From: Roseburia sp. | GTDB taxonomy: Bacteria > Bacillota > Clostridia > Lachnospirales > Lachnospiraceae | Assembly (NCBI GenBank): GCA_017626625.1 | Contig: JAGAIK010000618.1 | Location: forward strand, 1-6,891 | Direction: 5' to 3' | Length of the DNA: 6,891 nucleotides | Part shown: piece after piece, positions 1 through 4,720 of the stretch | Position numbering within the stretch: position 1 is the first letter of the stretch | How the letters are laid out: each line of letters starts with the position of its first letter | Notes under the pieces: model-generated | What the model was told of the DNA's origin: nothing | Database searches by the model: none | What the model saw: the letters and a program-made list of their open reading frames with translations, nothing else | Position numbers and translations under genes: made by a program

Positions 1-859
1 GCAGCCTGCGGTTCGAAATCCGTTCCAGCTCCGAAGCAAATTTTCTGGCATAACTGCTTTTCTCCGCCAAATCCATTTTGTTCTTTAATTCCAGACGGAA
101 ATAAAAAGGCGTCTCCTCCTTATGACACTCCGTCAGAAAATCCCACAAATCCGACTGCCAGATATCCACCGCCGCTTCCTCCGGCTTCCGGTGCAGTTCC
201 CCTTTTCCGTGAATGGGAAAAAGCAGCTCCCGGTACGTCCGAAGCTTTGCAAAGGGCATAACTTCCTTTGTGTAGACCAAAATCCCCAGCGGATGGGGCT
301 TTACCGTCCTTCGCACCGCCGCCGAAAGCTCCGCCGCTTCCCCTGCCGTCACATTGCGGCTGCCGTGGCTGACCGTGAGCACCATCTCATGGGGCTTTTG
401 AAATCCCCGGAAGGTATGCTTTTTTACCCCTTCTATGCGGGTCAGAAGTTTTCCAAGCTCCCGGATTTCCTCATTGATATGCTTCTTTTCGTTTTCCGCC
501 GGAGTAAGCTGCGCAAGGATTTCCATCCGCTCCTTAAAGGGTTCTGCAAATTCCTCCGTCTCTAATTTGCCCAAAGCGGCAAGATAGGAGCTTTTCACAA
601 AGAGGGTTGTCTCCCTCTGATATGCCTCCCACAGGGCTTCCGCCGCCTGCTGCATCTGCAAATCCCCTAACAGCAGCGCCGCATTCTTCCGCACCTTCGG
701 TTCTTCCTCCCGCAAAAGCTCTATCAGAAAGCTTCCGTCTCCTAATAATTTCCTTAGTTCCTCCGCCTTCTGCCCGTCCTTCGCCTCGCTCCGCAAAAGC
801 TGCAGGGTTTCTCTGAGATTTTCTTTTCTTCGTAACTTTTCGCAACTTATTTCCAACAT
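1..859 (-). CDS. HEAT-repeat protein with predicted RNA methyltransferase-like region, partial (C-terminus beyond window)
   Basis: The frame is open from an ATG at 859 down to the window edge, giving 286 residues and no stop, so the gene is cut at its 3' end. Residues 41-66 and 67-100 form two helical pairs of HEAT type, with the signature 'PKVRKNAALLLGDL' at about 54-67 and a second copy around 'VKSSYLAALGKL' (88-99). Residues 150-286 are mixed alpha/beta; the stretch 'FYFRLELK' (252-259), followed by a helix ending 'SNRRL', resembles what precedes the SAM-binding domain in predicted TRM11/UPF0020-type RNA methylases of Clostridia. The catalytic domain, with its glycine-rich SAM loop and (N/D)PP(F/Y)-type motif, would lie outside the window, so the methyltransferase call is inference from family resemblance. 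The gene starts only 30 bases after the amidase stop, so the two are probably cotranscribed. The ribosome binding site is weak (AAAGGA, about 10 bases upstream). The HEAT part is fairly secure; the enzyme class is tentative. Confidence 0.6.
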   Translation of the reverse strand, partial: MLEISCEKLRRKENLRETLQLLRSEAKDGQKAEELRKLLGDGSFLIELLREEEPKVRKNAALLLGDLQMQQAAEALWEAYQRETTLFVKSSYLAALGKLETEEFAEPFKERMEILAQLTPAENEKKHINEEIRELGKLLTRIEGVKKHTFRGFQKPHEMVLTVSHGSRNVTAGEAAELSAAVRRTVKPHPLGILVYTKEVMPFAKLRTYRELLFPIHGKGELHRKPEEAAVDIWQSDLWDFLTECHKEETPFYFRLELKNKMDLAEKSSYARKFASELERISNRRL

Positions 860-889
860 ATCCCGTCCTTTAGTCTTAATAGTTGTATT

Positions 890-1657
890 CTACTGTATTT
901 CCTCCGTTTTTTCAATCCCATAAGTATCTATGTATGTTACCACATCCGCCTTAAACTGTTCCCACGCCCACTGGTTTTCCACATAATATTTCGGACAGGC
1001 TTTTCCGGTGACATCATAATGACGTATCACGTCCTCCGATGTCAGGTCATACCTTCCCATCAGCCATGCCACCAGCCTGACTAAAGACTGGTAGGTTTCG
1101 TCGTTGAATTTTCCCGTCTCATCGGGAATACAGCATTCAATGGAAACCGTGTCCGCATTCCGCTCATTAGAGGCATAGGCAATCTCATTACAGGGAATGC
1201 ACTGCACGATTTCCCCGGAAAGTCCTATGACGAAATGGCTGCTGGCATAGGTTTCCCCGCTCTCGGCAAGCCCCTGGAAATAGCCCCGGTTCTGCTCCGC
1301 CGTGGTTCCGGGATTCGCCGTATAGTGCACCACGATGCCGCTCACCTTCTCTAACGCCGTGCCGGGTCTTGAATATTCATTGATATCAAGCAGCTCCACC
1401 AAAAGTTCAGGGCGCTCCTCGATATATTTCTTTTTTTCCACCGGAATCTCCGCTTTCACCTCCGTCGTCCGGCTGTTCCAGACACGGTAAACGCCAAATC
1501 CCGCCAGAAAAACCACCATGAAAACCGTCACCGCCATCACGGCTCCCGCCATCCGCTGCTGCCTTTTCCGCTTTCTGCGCCGCTGCATCCGGGCTTCGTT
1601 TTTCCTCTGTTCCTCTCTGAGCCGTCTCTCCTCCCGGCTCGATTTCGTGCTCTGCAT
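890..1657 (-). CDS. Membrane-anchored N-acetylmuramoyl-L-alanine amidase (Amidase_2/PGRP fold)
   Basis: This 255-aa protein should cleave the bond between N-acetylmuramic acid and L-alanine in peptidoglycan, outside the membrane. The start at 1657 is supported by AGGAGA six bases upstream. Residues 1-35 are very basic (RRRKRKRQQR just before the helix) and residues 36-59 form one hydrophobic helix without a clear signal-peptidase site, so it is probably a type II anchored protein with its catalytic domain outside. The Amidase_2 domain spans about 104-243. Candidate zinc ligands of the T7-lysozyme/PGRP type are H111 (in VVHYTAN), H213 (in RHYDVTGKACP) and C221; H141 (SSHFVI) and E174 (VSIE) are further conserved-looking positions. 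All expected landmarks are present, so it should be active. It lies 109 bases downstream of the flavoprotein gene and 30 bases upstream of the HEAT/methylase gene. Remodelling during growth or sporulation is possible; the sequence does not decide. Confidence 0.9.
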   Translation of the reverse strand: MQSTKSSREERRLREEQRKNEARMQRRRKRKRQQRMAGAVMAVTVFMVVFLAGFGVYRVWNSRTTEVKAEIPVEKKKYIEERPELLVELLDINEYSRPGTALEKVSGIVVHYTANPGTTAEQNRGYFQGLAESGETYASSHFVIGLSGEIVQCIPCNEIAYASNERNADTVSIECCIPDETGKFNDETYQSLVRLVAWLMGRYDLTSEDVIRHYDVTGKACPKYYVENQWAWEQFKADVVTYIDTYGIEKTEEIQ

Positions 1658-1766
1658 GATTTTCTCCTGCCTTCCGCTGTCTTACCAACGCTTATTTTCC
1701 CTGCTATTCCTCCCTGCAGAAACCTGCATTGCTTTTCCGCAGCCAGAAAAAGGGTGCAAAACGGCT

Positions 1767-2387
1767 TCAGCGGATAAAATTGGTCTTGACTGCCGGCTCC
1801 CGCTCCGGGAAAGAAATGCCTGCCGCCTTTCCCGCCTCGATACATTTCAACAGCCATGCCATGTTATTTCCCAAAGTCCGCATGGTCTGCATTCCTTCCG
1901 CATCCTGCCGCACTTCGTCCGGGGTAGTTCCGTGAACCTGATTCCAGTACTGGGACGAAACCACCGGCATACTGTTGATGGTAAAATATTTGTTGAGCTG
2001 GTCAAATGCCGCCGAAGCGCCGCCGCGCCTGCAGCTCACCACCGCCGCTCCCGGTTTTCCCGCAAAAGCAGCCCCTTTTCCGTAAAATGCACGGTCTAAA
2101 AAGGAAGTAATGGCTCCGGATGCCGCTGCATAATGCACCGGGGAGCCCACCACAAAGCCGTCCGCCGTCTTTGCCTTCTCCACAAACGCATTGACGCCGT
2201 CATCCACAAAGCATTTTCCCGTGGAGATGCAGGCATTGCAGCCGATACAGCCTGCCACCGCTTTCGCCCCCACCTGGAAAATCTCCGTCTCAATGCCCTG
2301 TTGTTCTAAAGTATCCGCCACTTCCTTCAATGCCGTATAAGTACAGCCCTTTTCCTTTGGACTTCCATTCACTAAAATTACCTTCAT
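1767..2387 (-). CDS. NAD(P)H-dependent FMN reductase / iron-sulfur flavoprotein-like protein
   Basis: A 206-aa cytoplasmic flavodoxin-fold protein. It opens with the FMN phosphate-binding strand and loop 'MKVILVNGSPKEKGCTYTAL', and a second flavin-contacting segment, 'GFVVGSPVHYAAASGAITSF', sits at 77-96. Between them lies the cysteine cluster C47-x2-C50-x2-C53-x5-C59 (CIGCNACISTGKC), followed by 'VDD'. This spacing matches the compact cysteine motif of iron-sulfur flavoproteins (Isf), which carry a [4Fe-4S] cluster and FMN and shuttle electrons; many relatives with the same cysteines are annotated only as flavodoxin-family oxidoreductases. Substrate and partner are unknown. The start at 2387 is chosen because it begins exactly at the canonical beta-strand and has AAGGAG nine bases upstream; an in-frame ATG at 2438 would add 17 residues of non-family sequence. 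The gene is 52 bases downstream of the FliB-like gene. Confidence 0.85.
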   Translation of the reverse strand: MKVILVNGSPKEKGCTYTALKEVADTLEQQGIETEIFQVGAKAVAGCIGCNACISTGKCFVDDGVNAFVEKAKTADGFVVGSPVHYAAASGAITSFLDRAFYGKGAAFAGKPGAAVVSCRRGGASAAFDQLNKYFTINSMPVVSSQYWNQVHGTTPDEVRQDAEGMQTMRTLGNNMAWLLKCIEAGKAAGISFPEREPAVKTNFIR

Positions 2388-2396
2388 CTGCCCGCT

Positions 2397-2402
2397 CTCC
2401 TT
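2397..2402 (-). promoter_or_regulatory. Ribosome binding site fixing the flavoprotein start
   Basis: AAGGAG on the minus strand, nine bases before the ATG at 2387. It decides between this start and the in-frame ATG at 2438, which would put most of the site inside the coding sequence. Confidence 0.75.
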
Positions 2403-2439
2403 TTCTTTTTCGAAAATAAAACCACTTTCCTTTATCATA

Positions 2440-3531
2440 TCACATTTCTGCGGTTTCCGTGCATAAAATCTGTTTTTCCAGTTCCTCTAAGGAAAAAACT
2501 TCCTCAAAGAGGAACATATCCCCCAGCATTTCTATATTTTCCTCGGAATGCTCCACTTCCTTTGCATAAATCCGCACGGTGTCAATCCGGTCTGCCAGAG
2601 TAAAATTTTCCCCTTTCTGTTTCCAGCGCGCCACGTCCATATCCCGCAGCATCAAAAAGCCCGCAACAGCAAACTGTGCCTTAGCGAAAAGATTGTCGTC
2701 ATAAAACGCCCGCATAAAATAGCGGTTGGTAAAATAAACCAGCAAATGTTCGTACTCATATTCCCGCTGTCGCAGTTTCCCGGCAAATTCCCGCTGGCTC
2801 TGTTCATAATTTTCCGGACAGAAAAACTCTGCCAGACCGGCTTTTGTTTCTTCCCACTCCCCGTCTAAAACTTCCAGTTCCCCGAAACATGCCAGACGCT
2901 GCCGAAAGCATTCATAAGGCGTCCTGCTTTCCTCGCTTTTTTCTCCGGGCACGGTACCGAATAGCTCCTGCTGCATTTCATTGATATAATTCAGATATGC
3001 CACAGCCCTTTGCTCTATGGAATATTCCCTCTGCTGCAATAAATCCACTGCCCGCTGCCGCACCTGCTGTAATTTTTCTGCCAAAGCGAAGTCTTCCGGT
3101 TCCCAGTCCTCTCCGTCATAGTCACCGGGAAGCTCCTGTCTTTCCCAGCCGATTTTCTCTTTGTTTGAAAAAACAATCCTGCCCGCTTCCTCGCAGGAAA
3201 GGCAGAGCACCTTTTCCCGCACGCCGGGATATTCCATGGTAAATCTGGGATATTCGGTACAGACCTCGCTCAGCGCCGCTTCCCCCAGTTCAAGGCAAAT
3301 ATCGCAGAGCTTCTCCCCGTTTAAAAACGGGCACCAGCCGTTTTCCCGCAGAACAAAGCTGTTTTCCTCCATATTTTCCCGAAGCCGCTGTCCGAAAGCT
3401 CCCTCTGTCTCTCTGTAATAGCTTTCTGTTTCCTCATCAATATCTATTTCCCAGCCAATGCAGCAACTGTCCTGACACGCCCCTGCAATGCAGTGAAATT
3501 CCCTGTAATAAGACGGCACCTGCAACACCAT
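2440..3531 (-). CDS. fliB: FliB-family flagellin lysine-N-methylase-like protein
   Basis: A 363-aa protein with the cysteine pattern of FliB, the enzyme that N-methylates surface lysines of flagellin in Salmonella and is reported there to use a [4Fe-4S] cluster. Cysteines concentrate in the first 115 residues: C14, C19, C23, C24 (FHCIAGACQDSCCIGWEIDID), C67, C76, C79, C91 and the pair C110/C113 (VLCLSC). The motifs 'CPFL', 'LCDICLELGE' and 'SEVCTEYPRF' are typical of the family. The remainder is helical, acidic and less recognisable. No flagellar gene lies within the window, so the substrate may be flagellin encoded elsewhere or another protein. The start at 3531 has AAGGGAG eight bases upstream; the frame is open to 3666, but the extra 45 residues are basic and unlike the family. 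The gene follows a terminator, so it should have its own promoter, although I find no convincing one in 3532-3610. The flavoprotein gene begins 52 bases after its stop. The family call is firm; the substrate is not. Confidence 0.85.
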   Translation of the reverse strand: MVLQVPSYYREFHCIAGACQDSCCIGWEIDIDEETESYYRETEGAFGQRLRENMEENSFVLRENGWCPFLNGEKLCDICLELGEAALSEVCTEYPRFTMEYPGVREKVLCLSCEEAGRIVFSNKEKIGWERQELPGDYDGEDWEPEDFALAEKLQQVRQRAVDLLQQREYSIEQRAVAYLNYINEMQQELFGTVPGEKSEESRTPYECFRQRLACFGELEVLDGEWEETKAGLAEFFCPENYEQSQREFAGKLRQREYEYEHLLVYFTNRYFMRAFYDDNLFAKAQFAVAGFLMLRDMDVARWKQKGENFTLADRIDTVRIYAKEVEHSEENIEMLGDMFLFEEVFSLEELEKQILCTETAEM

Positions 3532-3539
3532 ATCTTTTT

Positions 3540-3546
3540 CTCCCTT
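3540..3546 (-). promoter_or_regulatory. Ribosome binding site fixing the fliB-like start
   Basis: AAGGGAG on the minus strand, eight bases before the ATG at 3531. It supports the 363-aa form over an extension to 3666, which would run through the upstream terminator hairpin. Confidence 0.75.
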
Positions 3547-3610
3547 CACGCTACCTGAGGCAGCAGATTTTTTAGGAACTTTTATCCGCCCCTTTTGCCA
3601 CCCGAATCCT

Positions 3611-3643
3611 ATAAAGTAAAGAAAGGCTGTCCGCCGACAGCCT
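3611..3643 (-). terminator. Intrinsic terminator of the 81-aa membrane protein gene
   Basis: On the minus strand AGGCTGTC, loop GGCG, then GACAGCCT form a perfect 8-bp stem (3643-3624), followed by the T-rich run TTTCTTTACTTTAT. It begins 28 bases after the stop codon at 3671 and separates that gene from the fliB-like gene. The T-tract is interrupted, so some read-through into the downstream genes is possible. Confidence 0.75.
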
Positions 3644-3649
3644 CTGCGC

Positions 3650-3666
3650 TTGCCACAATGTGGCAA
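3650..3666. repeat. Second hairpin immediately after the 81-aa gene
   Basis: TTGCCAC and GTGGCAA make a perfect 7-bp stem with a 3-base loop, starting four bases after the stop codon and six bases before the terminator stem. On the minus strand it is not followed by a T-run. On the plus strand it is followed by TTTCTTATTCTTT, so it could end antisense transcripts coming from the fliB side. Confidence 0.6.
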
Positions 3667-3670
3667 TTTC

Positions 3671-3916
3671 TTATTCTTTAAAATGATTGCTCAGCATATA
3701 ACCGATGCACCAGACGCCCCCTGCCAGTGACAGATAAAGGAACGCCTGTACCGCTGCCACAAGAATCTTCCAGACAGACAGTTTTCCTGCCAAATATGCC
3801 ACCACCAACGATTTCAGCGGTTTTGTCAGAATCATATAGCCGCCCACATAGCACCAGCCCAAAACTCCCAGCGCATAAAAGAGCACTGCGGCTACTGTTT
3901 TCCATGTAAATTTCAT
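3671..3916 (-). CDS. Small hypothetical two-helix membrane protein (81 aa)
   Basis: I do not recognise a family. The 81-residue product has a short basic N-terminus (MKFTWK), a hydrophobic helix at about 8-30 rich in G, W and Y (GVLGWCYVGGYMIL), a short basic and amphipathic segment (TKPLKSLVVAYLAGKLSVWK, 31-50), and a second hydrophobic helix at about 51-75, ending in a polar tail (SNHFKE). A hairpin-like topology with both ends on the same side of the membrane is likely. The start is supported by AGGGAG eight bases upstream. Evidence that it is a real gene is the complete unit around it: a near-consensus promoter about 80 bases upstream and a terminator just downstream. There are no cysteine pairs or catalytic motifs beyond C22 and C70, which both lie within helices. 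Function is unknown. Confidence 0.75.
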   Translation of the reverse strand: MKFTWKTVAAVLFYALGVLGWCYVGGYMILTKPLKSLVVAYLAGKLSVWKILVAAVQAFLYLSLAGGVWCIGYMLSNHFKE

Positions 3917-3939
3917 CTACTAATCTCCCTAATTACAGT

Positions 3940-3970
3940 GGAATCTTCGATTCCGTACATTCATGATTCC
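3940..3970 (-). repeat. Inverted repeats in the leader of the 81-aa gene
   Basis: On the minus strand GGAATC occurs at 3970-3965 and again at 3954-3949, and a single complementary GATTCC lies at 3945-3940. The nearer pair gives a 6-bp stem with a 3-base GAA loop; the farther copy could pair with the same GATTCC instead. The shared arm ends nine bases before the AGGGAG ribosome binding site. A regulatory role is possible, but the stems are short. Confidence 0.35.
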
Positions 3971-3998
3971 ATAGTTCCATCAACCGATTATTTCAAGA

Positions 3999-4027
3999 AT
4001 TATAGCATAATACGCCATCTTTTGCAA
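3999..4027 (-). promoter_or_regulatory. Near-consensus sigma-A promoter for the 81-aa gene
   Basis: On the minus strand TTGCAA (-35, 4027-4022), a 17-base spacer and a perfect TATAAT (-10, 4004-3999), with TGC directly before the -10 as an extended -10 element. The start point would be near 3992, leaving a leader of about 75 bases before the ATG at 3916. The promoter begins seven bases after the nrdG stop codon, so the small gene need not depend on nrdG transcription. Confidence 0.75.
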
Positions 4028-4033
4028 AAAATT

Positions 4034-4552
4034 TTACTCCATCGCCAGCACGACCTCTCCCTTTTCTCTGGTGGCTTTTACATCTATCACCCTCTGATTT
4101 TTCGAACCCCGGAATTTTAAAGCAATATCTTTTTGTTCTAATACAAAGGGTCCGTCCACCAACACATCCAAATATCCGACAAATTCTTCCGAAGCCTCGC
4201 AGTATACTCTGCCCTCCGGCAGAAAATCCTCGTAATAGTAGCCGCTGTACGCCCACACCGTTTTCTCCGGCAACCGCTCTTTCATCGCCCGAAGCAGCGG
4301 CAGCAATGCCCTCTGATTCTGCATTTCTCCCGGGTCCCCTCCAAGCAGCGTCAGACCTGCGATATAGGACGGCTCTAATTCCTTTAATATCTCTTCCTCC
4401 GTCTCCTTCGTAAATGGTTTTCCATAAGCAAAATCCCAGGTTTCCGGATTAAAGCAGCCCTTGCAGCGGTTGTTGCAGCCGGAGACAAACAAGGATACCC
4501 TCACCCCTGTGCCGTTTTCTATGGAATATGGTTTTATTTCTGCGTAATTCAT
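4034..4552 (-). CDS. nrdG: Anaerobic ribonucleoside-triphosphate reductase activating protein
   Basis: A 172-aa radical-SAM activase, close to the usual NrdG length. It uses a [4Fe-4S] cluster and S-adenosylmethionine to make the glycyl radical on NrdD, which reduces ribonucleoside triphosphates to deoxyribonucleotides without oxygen. Cluster ligands are C26, C30 and C33 in 'SGCNNRCKGCFNPETW' (CxxxCxxC). The N-terminus 'MNYAEIKPYSIENGTGVRVS', the SAM-binding 'LLGGDP' (69-74), 'WAYSGY' (100-105), 'DVLVDGPF' (129-136) and 'LKFRGSKNQRVIDV' (145-158) all match the family. GAGGG lies seven bases before the start. nrdD does not flank it: upstream is the sugar-binding protein gene behind a terminator, downstream the small membrane protein gene. 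NrdD must therefore be encoded elsewhere. No clear NrdR box is visible in the leader. Confidence 0.95.
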   Translation of the reverse strand: MNYAEIKPYSIENGTGVRVSLFVSGCNNRCKGCFNPETWDFAYGKPFTKETEEEILKELEPSYIAGLTLLGGDPGEMQNQRALLPLLRAMKERLPEKTVWAYSGYYYEDFLPEGRVYCEASEEFVGYLDVLVDGPFVLEQKDIALKFRGSKNQRVIDVKATREKGEVVLAME

Positions 4553-4606
4553 TCTTTTCCCTCATTTTCTCTGCGAATAAGTTCCATGTGTTTCTGCGTA
4601 AATCAT

Positions 4607-4635
4607 ATCATATTTCCTTCTGTAACGAAAGACAA
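4607..4635 (-). promoter_or_regulatory. Putative promoter of nrdG
   Basis: On the minus strand TTGTCT (-35, 4635-4630), a 17-base spacer and TATGAT (-10, 4612-4607), overlapping a second TATGAT five bases further on. The leader to the nrdG ATG would be about 48 bases. The -35 lies directly at the end of the upstream terminator's T-run. It matches consensus at 4 of 6 and 5 of 6 positions. Confidence 0.55.
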
Positions 4636-4679
4636 AAAATAACGGCGCTGCCTCCCGCAAAGGCACCCGCCGTTATTTT
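4631..4679 (-). terminator. Intrinsic terminator of the sugar-binding protein operon
   Basis: Two arms, AAAATAACGGCG (4679-4668 on the minus strand reads as this sequence) and CGCCGTTATTTT (4647-4636), pair over 12 bp. An inner 5-bp stem, TGCCT/AGGCA, closes around a 7-base loop with a small asymmetric bulge between the two stems. The T-run TTATTTTTTGTC follows. It starts about 42 bases after the stop codon at 4721. This is the strongest terminator in the window. Confidence 0.9.
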
Positions 4680-4720
4680 CTTTCTCCTTATTTACAACAC
4701 TGTACTTCTCTCAGAATACC

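Noticed and set aside
122..565. A 147-residue open frame on the plus strand
   Set aside because: It is very rich in Arg, Pro, Phe and Leu, as expected for the antisense of a Glu/Lys-rich gene, and is overlapped by the HEAT/methylase frame.
534..845. A 103-residue open frame on the minus strand in another reading frame
   Set aside because: It is Gly/Arg/Glu-rich low-complexity sequence inside the HEAT region; the overlapping frame starting at 859 has recognisable HEAT repeats and runs to the window edge.
1658..1766. Gap between flavoprotein and amidase genes, with a small TGCAG/CTGCA hairpin
   Set aside because: The stem is only five bases with no T-run, and I find no -35/-10 pair of reasonable quality; I see nothing beyond the amidase ribosome binding site.
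1518..2099. A 193-residue open frame on the plus strand
   Set aside because: It spans parts of two clear minus-strand genes (amidase and flavoprotein) and has Cys/Arg/Ser/Pro-rich antisense composition.
2404..2456. Possible terminator after the fliB-like gene (AAACCGC pairing with GTGGTTT on the minus strand)
   Set aside because: The loop would be about 24 bases, the stem has a G-U pair and the T-run is poor; it is not convincing enough to split the fliB-like and flavoprotein genes.
3532..3610. Search for a promoter upstream of the fliB-like gene
   Set aside because: TTTACT and GATAAA resemble promoter elements but are not at a suitable spacing from any partner hexamer; expression may come from read-through or a non-consensus promoter.
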